From Iris pallida (lineage: Eukaryota > Streptophyta > Magnoliopsida > Asparagales > Iridaceae), in assembly GCA_029216955.1 (NCBI GenBank), contig JANAVB010029819.1, positions 31,116,586-31,180,585 on the forward strand: DNA of 64,000 nucleotides, written 5' to 3'. The notes beneath the pieces were generated by a model. It was not told the DNA's origin and made no database searches. It saw nothing but the letters and a program-made list of their open reading frames with translations. The translations under genes were made by a program, and so were the position numbers. Each line of letters opens with the position of its first letter. The stretch's first letter is position 1. Below are positions 12,151 to 22,182 of the stretch, piece after piece.

Positions 12151-14560
12151 TCATCTGATGGAGAGGTCAACCCATAGCTGGGACGCTAGATCGCCTGAAC
12201 TCAGGATGTGTTCTACGGTTTCAGCACTCGGAGATGTGCAGCAGTGGCATCTCGATACGAGGTTGTAGCCGATGGACGTAAGGGCATCGTCGGTAGGGAG
12301 CTTCCTACGGTGCGCTCTCCAGATGAGAATGGTCCATTTGTAAGGGATGGCGGACTGCCGGTCGGGTGCAAGGAAGGGGTTAGGTTCTCCGTTCCCTCTC
12401 TCCACCATTCTGGCAGATGCTAACAAAAAATCACCGCCTTGGTTCGTGGACCACCGCAGTGTTCCCGAATCATCAGTGTTGTTAGTTTTCAAGTGGGGTT
12501 CCACGATGTTCTGGCCCAGGAGAATGCGTTTCCAGTTGGCTGATGATCGGTTATTGGCGATGGCCGTCGTGGTGTCGGAGTTCCAAAAATATCTAGCCTT
12601 CATGAATCGGGACCACATTGAGTTTTTCGTACGGAGCTTCCACCACTTTTTCATAGAACAAGCGTCAACAATTTGCACAAGTCTGCTGAATCCCATCCCT
12701 TCCTCGCTGGTGGGTTTGGCCATGGAGTCCCAGCTGGCCCATTGGTGCTTGTCTCTACCTCCTTGGTGACCCCAAAAGAATTTGGAAAAAATGGTCTCGA
12801 GAGAGGATAATACCTTCTTCGGTTGGGAGTATACTGCCAGGGTGTAAATAGAGATGGAGGAGAGAATATGCTTGATCAGGATCATCTTGTCTCCCGGGGA
12901 TAGGGTGGCATTGTGCCATCCCTCAATTTTCTTCCTGATTTTGCTGACAAGACCGTCGAAAATGCTCGAGTTGGATTTGTCGTAAACCAGCGGGCATCTG
13001 AGATAAGTGAACGACGGGTAGGCTGTGGAGAAGGATGTCAAATTTGAGAGGGTGGCAGAGTATTCCCTGTCGGCTTTATGGTAGGTATAGATGACGCTCC
13101 TGCCATGTTTTACCCGCTGATCGAAACATCTGGTATATCTCTCAAGCGTTCGGTGAACCGCCTCCACAGACCCGATGTCACCTGCGGAGACGATGAGGAT
13201 ATCGTCTGCATAGGCCAGATGAGTAATCAAGGGGCATCCAGTGGTTGTATAGAAATGGTGGATCCTGGCAAGTTGGCCAAGCTGTTGAGGTTTCTGCTAA
13301 GAGCTTCTGCCGCGATGAAGAAGATGGTGGAGGATAGATGGTCTTCCTGCCTAACTCTGCGACTTGCGCGGAAGAAACCCTCAGCTTGACCGTTGATGAT
13401 GGTGGAGAACTAGGAGTTGCTGATGGATCTGAAGAGAACATCGGTCCACATTTTCGAGAAGCCAATGGCCCTGAGCACTCAAATCAGAAATTGCCAGTCC
13501 AGACGGTCATAAGCTTTCTTCATGTCTAGTTTGATAGCCACGTTCCATCCCCTGGAAGGAAATTTCATGCATGTGATCATCTTCTGTGCCAAAAGGATGT
13601 TGTCGGTGATGTTCCACACCGGGACGAACCCTCTTTGTTCTTCTGAGATGATTTTCAGGATAAGAGTAGACATACGGGTCGCTATGATTTTTGAAATGAT
13701 TTTGTTGGTAAAAGTACATAAGCTGATGGGGGCGGAAGTCCTTGAAGGTGTCTGGGTCATCCTTTTTGGGGATAAAAACCAGGTTGGTACGAAAGATGGA
13801 TTTAGGGTAGGTCGCTCCTTAAAAAAAGGCCGTGGCTGCTTCGTGGATGTCGTGTTTGATGATGTCCCAATAAGAGCGAAATAAGACCCCAAAAAAAATC
13901 GTCTGGGCCAGGAGCGCTATGCTCGTCTAGAGCCAAACTGCGGCCTTGACCTCCTCCGCGGAGGGTGGGGTAAGAAGCTGCTCATTCTCTTCAGTGCTGA
14001 TCATGATGGGGATCTTGGTAAGGAACTCCTCATCATTGTGAATGGTGACTTTGGTGAAGAGTCTGGAGTAAAACTTCATGGCGGGTGTCTGAATGCTCAG
14101 GTGGTCAGTGAGTAGTCGACCGTTGTCATCTGCGATCTGGTGCAGACTCAACTGTTGTCTGCGATCTCTAACACAGGAGTGAAAGAAGCTCGAGTTTTTA
14201 GCCCCTTCAGCATCCCAAACCAGTCTAGCTTTTTGCTTCCAGAATTTGGTTTCTATCTTCAGCCGGGACTTGAGAAGAGCTCTAGTAAGGTAAAGGGCGA
14301 CACGGTTCTTCGACTACCTGTCCGATGCGAACAGAATCTCTGCCCGGGCGATTTCATCTTTCGCCAGCTTGATAGCTTGAAAGATGTAGCTAAAGGCATT
14401 TCTGCTCCAGGTCACGAGCGCTCCCTTGGTCGCTTTAAGTTTAGCTACGACACGAGCAAGGTGTTCAGGGTTATCGGCTGTGCTCCAAGCGGTTGTAACA
14501 ATATTTTTGAATTGTGGGTGGAGGGTCCAGAAATCACCGAAAAGCTTTCTTGATGTGGTG
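12151..14560 (-). pseudogene. LINE-1 reverse transcriptase and zf-RVT (ORF2 C-terminal half)
   Basis: Segments in order on the minus strand: EN-RT linker (about 14540-14160); pre-RT region with LTPPSAEEVKAAVW (14151-13927); RT fingers with APISLCTFTNKIISKI, EEQRGFVP and KLDMKKAYDRLDW (13892-13479); then a 359-residue frame (13230-12151) with the intact catalytic motif LAYADDILIVSAG, GWHNATLSPGDKMILIKH and a C-terminal zf-RVT (RCHCC, then AETVEHILSSGDLASQLW). LINE RT primes cDNA synthesis at nicked target DNA. The pieces lie in different frames, so no full protein can be made. No RNase H domain follows zf-RVT. Confidence 0.85.
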
Positions 14561-14654
14561 GCGATTGCTGCTGATCTCTATCATAAGAGGCGAGTGATCT
14601 GATTAGGTAGTGTTCAAGTAGGAGAAGTTCTATATAAGACCAAAGTCAGCCCTG

Positions 14655-14659
14655 CGATT
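14655..14659. repeat. Target-site duplication of element 1, left copy (gcgat)
   Basis: gcgat precedes the TG of the 5' LTR at 14660 and recurs at 28266-28270 right after the CA of the 3' LTR. A 5-bp duplication is the norm for Ty3/gypsy integration and fixes both element ends. Confidence 0.95.
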
Positions 14660-15618
14660 GTAGGCCTCAAAAATGAAAGTCACGCTGAGTTGATCAGAAC
14701 AAGTCACGCAGAGTGATCCGAGAAGCAGCACAAAAGATACGCTAAGTTCTGCCTGGCCATCTCCTTTAGAAGTCACGCAGAGACAGCTCAGCCATACGTC
14801 AGAATCATAATGACTGACAACACAGCAGCCGTGAAACGTCTCCTCGTATGCCACATATGCATAGAATTCGATAGATCATCGCCGTCTTTTGCGTGATTTT
14901 CGAAATCTTCCTTAGCAAGACTCACTCTTCACTAAGTTGGCGTGACTTTGGGTCTTATCTTCATTTAATGCGGTTGACAATATAATCAATGTCAGAGATT
15001 TTGTGTCAGACAAAGCGTGCCAAATCAAGACAGCTGGCGGTTGGCGTGGATTCTGAACCTTCTCCTTCCTCAAGTTTGCATGGATTTTTGAGTTATTCTT
15101 GTCAAAGCCTGCATAAATTCTGAAGTATTCTTCTTCAAAGCTTGCGTGGATTTCGCCTTCAACGAGTCTGCGTCAACGAAACTGCATGGATTTTTGCCTT
15201 CAACAAGACAGCGTGGATTTCATTTCAAACTGGAGTACGTGGCAGCCATGCCACCGATCTCTCTCTCGCGTGCCCAGTAACTTGCACACGACCCATGCAC
15301 TAATGCCATGTGTCCAACAGTTACGAGCCACGTCCAGTAACTACTCACTAACCCTGCGTGTATTTAGAGTCTGCGTGACTTTTCAAATGTACTAGTGGTG
15401 AGGTAGTTATCTTTTCAGTTACTGTTTTGACTCTATAAATAGGGTTCTTTTTTTATTCATTGTACAGATACATTGATATCTACTGTCAAAATTTTGAGAA
15501 GCTTTTCTTCTTCTTCGCATAGTCCAAAGGATAAAGCGATCGTCTTCTAGATCGGATTCCTACAGTTGTAATTTTCTCAGATACAAAATAAATAAAGTGA
15601 ATTTATTTATGGAAAACA
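14660..15618 (+). repeat. Element 1 5' LTR
   Basis: Begins TGTAGGCC and ends AAAACA. It contains many copies and near copies of AAGTCACGC / GCGTGACTTT / GCGTGGATTT in both orientations, for example near 14681, 14698, 14768, 14940, 15040, 15140 and 15370. A TATA box lies at 15432-15443 and AATAAATAAAG lies near the end. The first gag ATG (15609) is inside the last 10 bases. Confidence 0.95.
15432..15443 (+). promoter_or_regulatory. TATA box of the element 1 LTR promoter
   Basis: CTATAAATAGGG in the LTR, with the same sequence in the 3' LTR about 12.65 kb downstream. Transcription would start about 30 bases further on, leaving a 5' leader of about 150 bases before gag. Confidence 0.75.
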
Positions 15619-18600
15619 AATTGGCGACTCCGTTGGGGAAAACCATCTCCTCTTCTGAGATGGTAACAACTCAATGCGATACTTCGTCTATCGGCTCGAC
15701 GAAGAAGGTGATGACGATCAAATTCGATCAACTCGCCTATGAAGAAATGCAGCGGGCTAAGGGTGGCAAGCCCATTCCAGCCTCCATTATCACTGCCAAG
15801 TCGAAGGGACACTCTGTCTATGTCCCTAAGAATCAGTTGGCAGTCAATGGTGGAGTCTCTGCCATAGTGTCTACTCCTAACACTGGCAAGAACTCCATTG
15901 CAAGCACGCACACTCTTGTGCGCTCGAAGATGACAGTAACTAAAAGTCACGTTGATAGTACTGGCTCCTTAGCCGAATCTGTTCCAGCGTGCAAATTCAA
16001 TTCTAAAAGTCACGCTGACAGTACAGGCTCTTTAGCCGAATCTGTTCCAGTGTGCAAATTCAATTCTAAAAGTCACGCTGACAGTACTGGCTCTTTAGCC
16101 AAATCTGTTCCAGTATGCAAATTCAACTCTAAAAGTCACGCTGATAGTACTGGCTCCTTAGCCAAATCTATTCCAGTGTGCAACCCCACATTCAAAAGTC
16201 ACGCTGACAGTATTGGCTCCTTAGCCAAATCTGTTTCAGCGTGTAATTCTAAAATCAAAAGTCACGCTAACAGCTCTGGTTCTTTAACCAAGTCTGTTTC
16301 AGCGTGTATTTCATCAGAGAAGAATAACTCTTTAGTTATCTCTTCTTCTTCACCGAGTTCTACTAGAACTGGGGGTGGTCTTCCACACAAAGTCCCTTCG
16401 AAAAGGAATAACTCTTTAGTTGTTTCTTCTGCTCCTGTAGTTTTTACTCCAGGAACAGCTTTGACTGATACTTTTGTTAGTCAAAGGAAAGGAGATGGTC
16501 TTTTGACTACTCTTCCTTCTGGACATTCTATGTCTCAACATCTGAATGAGTCTAAGAATAAACATTCCTTAATGTCTTCTTCTTTGATTTCTTCAAATTG
16601 GGCACAGAATTTGTCCATTAAAGAGGGTCTGTTACCAACTCTTAATCAAAGGAGTGGTTTAACTCTTCCTTCTCTGCAAATATCCAGATCAATGGAAGGA
16701 AAACTCCATGTTTCCAAAATTAATATGTTACCTTCCACTGATTTAAGAACAAAACTCAGCACTTCTGGTGTTAAGAAACCATACCAATTGGATATGAAGA
16801 TAAAAGATCCAGATGCAGAGTATGCAAGAAATTATGTGGCTCACATTAATCACTCTTTGTATAATCAAGAGCCATCAAGACCCAAGAACAGGAAGTATAT
16901 TCCTCAATCTTCACAAACAGATTTACGGGAATATCTTCAACAGAAGAGAAGGAGTAATTCTATATCAAAGGAACATGCTGAATGTGACTTCTATCCAAGA
17001 GTCATAATTCAGTGCAGATGTGAATCAACAGTTCAAGACTATGGTGATCATACTGAATGTGACTTCCAGCCAAGAGTCACAATGCAATGCAGATGTCAAA
17101 ATAAACGACAGTCTGTCTTTAATAGGATTCAGTATAAACCTATGCCTGATGAAGATGAGCCTTTGTTTGCCTCTGTCAACATGACTTCTCGGGACACTGG
17201 GGGTAGAGTTGATAGTCCAGATGGAGTATATAAAAACACCAGAGCAAGAGTCCTGGCTTCTAGTCAAAGAAATTTGATCCCTAAAATTGATTCTAAATTT
17301 CTTGGAGAATCTAACTTCCCACCTCTTCCTACTGGGGGTAATTCTCCTATAGTTGACTTTGATACACGAAGCAATGATTCAGAGCATACAACATCTACTA
17401 GTTCATCAATAATCCCTCATACAGTTACGACTTACATGGTTGATGGGAATACTGATGAACCCTCTTCTTCCCTGACTCCTCAAGATCAAAGAATTGCTTC
17501 TTTGGAACAGCAAATGAAGTCTATGACTGACACAATGAAGTCAATGTATAAACTTATGACAACTCAGTTGCAAAATCGACAGACTGTATCAGATGCCATA
17601 CCAGTTGATACTGATATAAGTCCAGTACAAGTTTCTCCAGTAGTACAATCCAATACTCCTGGACCTGCTCAACCAAATCCTAGTCTCGCTGGAGCTGGGG
17701 GTAGTGCTTACAATGTTGTTCCTCCTCCTAACTATTCTCTACAAGCCACAACTCCACAATCTTCGGGAGTTGTCTCTGAAGAATTAAAAAATCTCAAAAC
17801 TCAATTCGAGGCATTCAAACAGAAGGATGGTTTACAAAGGTTAGGCATCAAGCAGCCTTATCCGATAGAATGGAAGCAAGTATCATATCCTCCTAAATAC
17901 AAGCCTCCTACTATCTCATTCTATGATGGAACCACTTCTCCAAGTCAGTTTATCAATCACTTTGAAGTAATGACTGATCAATTACAACCAAGTGATGCTC
18001 TCCTTACTCGGGTATTTATTGGATGTCTCAAGGGAACGGCTTATGAATGGTATAGAAGTCTTCCAGATGGGAGTATTACCTCATTTGCTGGTTTCAAACA
18101 GATGTTTCTTGAAAGGTTCTATGAAGGGCTTAATGACATGACTATGTCTGCTCTTATTAGAATCAAGCAGAAATATAATGAATCTACAGAGGAATACATT
18201 GAACGGTTTCGAAGAGAAGCTCTGAAGATGCCTCTTGGAACTCCTGATGCTGTCACCATTGACACGTGCAAATCAAACTTGTTGCCAATCATCAGTATGT
18301 GGAGAGGGTCCACTCAATTTCAAGATTGGCCTTCCTTCATAGTCAGTGCTAAAGCTGCAGAAATCAGTGCTGAAACCTTCAAAGGTTTAGGAGTGCAGAT
18401 GACTCCTAAAGAAACAGGACAAGGGGCTAACAATAAAAATAATGCTCGCAAAGGAAAAGAAACTCTAGAAGTTAATCTTCAGAGCAAAGATGCATCGAAT
18501 GTTCAAACTCCTGTCTCTACAACTCAACAATCAAGAACACCTCGCCCCAGAGAAGAATATTCTTTTGATGACGACGATGTCCTTGGTATCTTTGAATGTC

Positions 18601-19889
18601 TGCTGAAAGGTAATAAAATACAATTACCAGAGATCAAGAAACCTGATGAAGCTGGTAAGACAGATCATCCTAAATACTGTCCGTATCACAGAATGCTGGG
18701 TCATACAATTCGTACATATTATGTATTGAAAGGAAAGATCCAAGAAATGATTAAATCTGGAGCTATCTCTCTTACTCCAAAAGAGAAGACCGTCACCTCC
18801 AACGTCGTCTCTATGCAATTTAGAAATTTCCCTCCTCAACTCCTTGAAAGTGGGATTATTCCTATTCCCAAGGCAACTCTTGACATAGCGAATCTTCCTC
18901 CTCCACAGTTTGAAGGATTAGTGCCAATCACTTTGGAAACAGAAAAAATCATGTGGATCCATCCTGATCTAGTGGCAGATCTTGAATTGCCTTCTCCTCA
19001 AAAGATTTCTTCTCAAAAATCCAAGAGGGCTGGAAAGATCAAGTCATGTCATATGACTTCTCTTGGGTCTACTTCTGACACAGAGCCAAAAGATAAAGAA
19101 GAAGCACTTGTTAGTGCTACTCGAACGGGGAAACCTTACCTAAAGGATTATTCTAAAAATCCTGAAGATCCTACTGATATCCCTTCAGATGCTAAAGATG
19201 CTCCTAATGTTCCTCCCGAGGAAGAACCATCTACTGAACCTGTTCCTCCCAAGCCTACGGCTCTGGAGAAAGGCAAACAACAGGCTCGATTTGATAAGCC
19301 AATCAAGAAGTCTTCTCCTCTTGGACTTCAGAAGCCTTATAACTTCGACATTTTGGCTCAGCTTGCTAATACTCCCGCTAGAATGTCCCTTTTTGAACTT
19401 CTACGTCTTTCCAAAGAGACTCGGGAGACGTTAAGTGAAGCACTTCTACAAGCTGACTCTTGTCTTGCACAATTGAAGAAGCCGGATGCGGAACCTGCCA
19501 CTTGCTTACATTGCAACAGTGTACTGGAGATTATCCCAAATATCACCTTTACACAAGACGACATGTTACTGGAGGATAATCGACATGATCGACCTCTCTA
19601 CTACACTGGTTATATTGATACGATGAAGATAGATCGTATTCTCATTGACCCAGGGTCTGCTATAAGCATAATATCGAAGAGTTTGTTGGATGAACTAAAA
19701 ATCCCTCTTCATAAACTCTCCAAGACGGTTACAACTATCTTGGGATTCAATCAAAGCCGAAGTGAGCCTTTGGGAAAGATTCATCTGAAGCTTCAGATAG
19801 GTGATTTCAGATCTAAAGTCACTTTCTATGTGATCGAGATCGCGGGATCCTATAATTTTCTTCTGGGGAGGCCCTTTCTTCAAAAATAA
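15609..19889 (+). CDS. Gag-protease polyprotein of element 1
   Basis: An uninterrupted frame of 1426 residues from the first ATG, which lies in the LTR end; the next ATG at 15660 is an alternative start. Order: N-terminal region encoded across the primer-binding site; six tandem 21-residue repeats (about residues 112-235); low-complexity Ser/Thr-rich stretch; short coiled coil (RIASLEQQMKSMTDTMKSMY, about 633); Retrotrans_gag capsid domain (about 765-890, YEWYRSLPDGS and FLERFYEGL); degenerate zinc knuckle CPYHRMLGH (about 1022) lacking its last Cys; retropepsin-like protease with active site ILIDPGSA (about 1346) and the flap-side motif LLGRPF near the end. Gag packages the RNA and protease cleaves the polyprotein. 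The frame stops one codon after LGRPFLQK, where pol continues in the +1 frame. The pre-capsid region of about 760 residues is very long. Confidence 0.9.
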   Translation: MENKLATPLGKTISSSEMVTTQCDTSSIGSTKKVMTIKFDQLAYEEMQRAKGGKPIPASIITAKSKGHSVYVPKNQLAVNGGVSAIVSTPNTGKNSIASTHTLVRSKMTVTKSHVDSTGSLAESVPACKFNSKSHADSTGSLAESVPVCKFNSKSHADSTGSLAKSVPVCKFNSKSHADSTGSLAKSIPVCNPTFKSHADSIGSLAKSVSACNSKIKSHANSSGSLTKSVSACISSEKNNSLVISSSSPSSTRTGGGLPHKVPSKRNNSLVVSSAPVVFTPGTALTDTFVSQRKGDGLLTTLPSGHSMSQHLNESKNKHSLMSSSLISSNWAQNLSIKEGLLPTLNQRSGLTLPSLQISRSMEGKLHVSKINMLPSTDLRTKLSTSGVKKPYQLDMKIKDPDAEYARNYVAHINHSLYNQEPSRPKNRKYIPQSSQTDLREYLQQKRRSNSISKEHAECDFYPRVIIQCRCESTVQDYGDHTECDFQPRVTMQCRCQNKRQSVFNRIQYKPMPDEDEPLFASVNMTSRDTGGRVDSPDGVYKNTRARVLASSQRNLIPKIDSKFLGESNFPPLPTGGNSPIVDFDTRSNDSEHTTSTSSSIIPHTVTTYMVDGNTDEPSSSLTPQDQRIASLEQQMKSMTDTMKSMYKLMTTQLQNRQTVSDAIPVDTDISPVQVSPVVQSNTPGPAQPNPSLAGAGGSAYNVVPPPNYSLQATTPQSSGVVSEELKNLKTQFEAFKQKDGLQRLGIKQPYPIEWKQVSYPPKYKPPTISFYDGTTSPSQFINHFEVMTDQLQPSDALLTRVFIGCLKGTAYEWYRSLPDGSITSFAGFKQMFLERFYEGLNDMTMSALIRIKQKYNESTEEYIERFRREALKMPLGTPDAVTIDTCKSNLLPIISMWRGSTQFQDWPSFIVSAKAAEISAETFKGLGVQMTPKETGQGANNKNNARKGKETLEVNLQSKDASNVQTPVSTTQQSRTPRPREEYSFDDDDVLGIFECLLKGNKIQLPEIKKPDEAGKTDHPKYCPYHRMLGHTIRTYYVLKGKIQEMIKSGAISLTPKEKTVTSNVVSMQFRNFPPQLLESGIIPIPKATLDIANLPPPQFEGLVPITLETEKIMWIHPDLVADLELPSPQKISSQKSKRAGKIKSCHMTSLGSTSDTEPKDKEEALVSATRTGKPYLKDYSKNPEDPTDIPSDAKDAPNVPPEEEPSTEPVPPKPTALEKGKQQARFDKPIKKSSPLGLQKPYNFDILAQLANTPARMSLFELLRLSKETRETLSEALLQADSCLAQLKKPDAEPATCLHCNSVLEIIPNITFTQDDMLLEDNRHDRPLYYTGYIDTMKIDRILIDPGSAISIISKSLLDELKIPLHKLSKTVTTILGFNQSRSEPLGKIHLKLQIGDFRSKVTFYVIEIAGSYNFLLGRPFLQK
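15621..15638 (+). other. Primer-binding site of element 1
   Basis: TTGGCGACTCCGTTGGGG starts two bases after the LTR end. The TGG start is expected for pairing with the CCA end of a tRNA. I cannot assign the tRNA with certainty. Element 2 has nearly the same site (GGCGACTCTGCTAGGGA). It lies inside the open gag frame, where it encodes LATPLG. Confidence 0.75.
15942..16312 (+). repeat. Six tandem about 63-bp repeats in the Gag N terminus of element 1
   Basis: Consensus residues SHADSTGSLAKSVPVCKFN. At DNA level each unit carries AAAAGTCACGCTGA and usually GCGTGCAAATTC or a near copy, the same motif that recurs in the LTRs. Copies 2 and 3 are nearly identical and the outer ones diverge, which suggests recent expansion in the middle. 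Confidence 0.95.
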
Positions 19890-21117
19890 TGTGATGCCCT
19901 CTACTCTTCATCAATGTTTTAAGTACATTGATAGCAATGGGAGAGTACAAAGAGAAGTTGCTGATATAAATCCCTTCCATGGGGTTGAAGCTTATTTCAT
20001 TGATTCCCGAATGTATAAAGAAGAATATACAAGGATCATACAAGCTATGGAGAAAGAAGATGCACAAAGTGAGACTTTAATAATCCCTGTTAAATGTCGA
20101 ACTACTCAGCAACAATCTCCTAAACCCTTCGGAGAAGATTCTTTCATCATTCCAGTGAGTGGACGGATCTCTCTGTTACCTCAGTCATCTACTCAGAATA
20201 CACTGATCATTCCTGTCAGTGGACGTACTACAGTTCCTGTACCTTCACAAGATACTCTGCTAATTCCAGTTGGAGGGCGGACTACTCTTCCTACTCAAAC
20301 TTCAAGGGAGCTCACCTCTTCTGAGCCATTTGTTATCGATCTTAATCGAAACAAAGCTTCTTCTTCTTCTCCTTTAGTCATTGACTTGGCTAAAATCTCT
20401 AAGGCTCAGCCTTCTCCCAATGTAAATATTGCTGCTTTTACATTTAATGAAAAGTCTCCACCTATGCAGTACGTTGATGTGTGTAATTATGTTCATAGTT
20501 ATTTACATCTGTTAGATGACTTGAACACAATAACCATAGGAGTTGTACAGACTGTTCATACAGATGTATCTCTAGAACCTGTACAATCTTCATACTTTCT
20601 AGTTCCCAGCAGAAAGCCAGGAGACATTCCAATATTCTTCTACAAAGGGCCTCAAAATCCTTCTGATCTTGAAGATGATGACAAAAATAATGATTCTAGA
20701 AGATTACAACTACGTCGTTATAGTCAGCAATCTAGAGACATCATCAAAAATATGGGCTATGACTTCAGGACTGGCCTTAATAATGGAAAAGGAAGAAAAA
20801 TGCCTGTCCGGATTCCTCCTTTGAAATATGGAAGGACGAAATGCGGATTGGGTTATACTGCTCCTACTCCTTTCATCAACATTATCCATGAAGATCTTGA
20901 GTCTGACGAAGATAAGAGATCTGATTCTTCTAGTACCACTTCTTGGGATTCCGATACGAGTATCGGTGACTTCTACTGCAACCTTTTGTCTTCCAATATG
21001 GTTTCCATTGACCATTCTGAAGAAAGTGATAAAGACGAGGAAGAGTTTGAAATCTCACCTGAATCAAAACAGTGGGCCCAAAGATTAGATAATCAATGGG
21101 AGTTCCGTTTCGAATAA
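19882..21117 (+). pseudogene. Element 1 pol, protease-RT linker region
   Basis: About 410 residues in the frame +1 to gag-protease, starting at the run CAAAAATAAT (19881-19890). With six A instead of five it would be continuous with gag, so a one-base loss is the simplest explanation. It starts with VMPSTLHQCFKYI, the usual sequence after the LGRP motif in plant gypsy polyproteins. It then holds four imperfect repeats of the type LIIPVSGRTT (about 20070-20310) and acidic, Ser-rich sequence, and ends at a TAA (21115-21117). No catalytic domain is present. Element 2 has parallel repeats (VIRLTK, IVTRLPKT, VVKLPKT) at the same place. Confidence 0.75.
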
Positions 21118-22182
21118 AAAGAACCTCCGACTGAAGATAAACTTGTTCAAATAGATGTTGGTGAAGAGGGGTCTCCCAAACCAATATTCATCAGTAAAAG
21201 TCTTTAAGAAACTAATAAGAAAGATATGATCAAACTCATTCGTGAATACATTGATGTCTTTGCTTGGAGTTATGAAGATATGCCAGGTCTTGATCCACAG
21301 ATTGCAACTCACAAGCTCAACATCTTGCCGAATGCTAAACCGGTCAAACAACAACAGCGACGATTTCGTCCGGACATCATGGATACAATTGAAGCTGAAG
21401 TCAATAAACTTATTACATCTGGGTTTATTAGAGAGGAACAACATCCCGATTGGGTGGCTAATATTGTTCATGTTCTTAAAAAGACTGGCAAGATCAGATT
21501 ATGCATAGACTTTCGCGATCTCAATGCGGCATGTCCTAAAGACGAATTCCCTCTACCAATCACTGATGTCATGGTTGATAATACCTGTGGATTTGAACGA
21601 ATGTCATTCATGGACGGGTATTCTGGGTATAATCAGATCAAAATGTTCCCAGAAGACGAGAAGCACACTTCTTTCAGAATGCCGATTGGTACATACTGTT
21701 ATACAGTTATGCCATTCGGTCTCAAGAATGCAGGAGCAACTTATCAACGAGCTATGAGTACTATATTCCGTGAACATTTGCAGAAAACAGTCGAATGCTA
21801 TGTTGATGATATTGCAGTCAAAAGTCGACAAAAGAAAGATCATATCCAAGATTTGAAGACTATATTTGATCTAATGCGTAAGCATCAATTAAAGATGAAC
21901 CCTACTAAGTCCTTCTTAGGTGTCTCTAGTGGTAAATTTCTCGGCTTCGTCATTACCTCTAAAGGTATACACGTGGATCCTGAGAAGATCAAAGCCATCC
22001 AAGAGATGCGTCCTCCATGCACCTTAAAAGAGCTACGAGGATTTCAAGGAAGAATTGCTTATATCAGGAGATTTATCTCTAATTTATCAGGACGCTGCAG
22101 ACCATTCAACAAACTTATGAAGAAAGGTGTCTCTTTTTTCTGGAATGATGAATGTCAGAAAGCATTCGATGATATAAAATAA
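21118..22182 (+). pseudogene. Element 1 pol, reverse transcriptase
   Basis: Same frame as the preceding segment. A second TAA (21205-21207) follows ISKSL; the conserved RT entry then runs DVFAWSYEDMPGLDP, GFIREEQHPDWVAN, DFRDLNAACPKDEFPLP, FMDGYSGYNQI, MPFGLKNAGATYQR and the catalytic YVDD (about 21799-21810), then the connection ELRGFQGRIAYIRRF. A third TAA (22180-22182) interrupts DDIK-YLMSPP at the RT-RNase H border. Each stop could be a single C-to-T change of a glutamine CAA codon, but the original residues are inferred only from the family pattern. The RT core itself is intact. Confidence 0.9.

Larger units (their letters stand above)
11752..14659 (-). mobile_element. LINE-1, 3' half (RT to 3' end), split from its 5' half by element 1
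   Basis: This is the downstream half of a non-LTR retrotransposon whose upstream half lies at 28266-31200. The two halves join cleanly when element 1 and one copy of gcgat are removed. Reading across the join gives the end of the endonuclease (RALVNNRRADF, then a decayed SDHSPL motif), followed by the EN-RT linker, RT and zf-RVT. The 3' UTR runs to a T/TA tract at 11752. Several stops and shifts show it is dead. Confidence 0.85.

Noticed and set aside
19881..19890. Programmed frameshift between gag-protease and pol
   Set aside because: The A run is suggestive, but a +1 move is needed, no known +1 signal is visible, and three stops follow. A one-base loss is simpler. Not excluded without sister copies.
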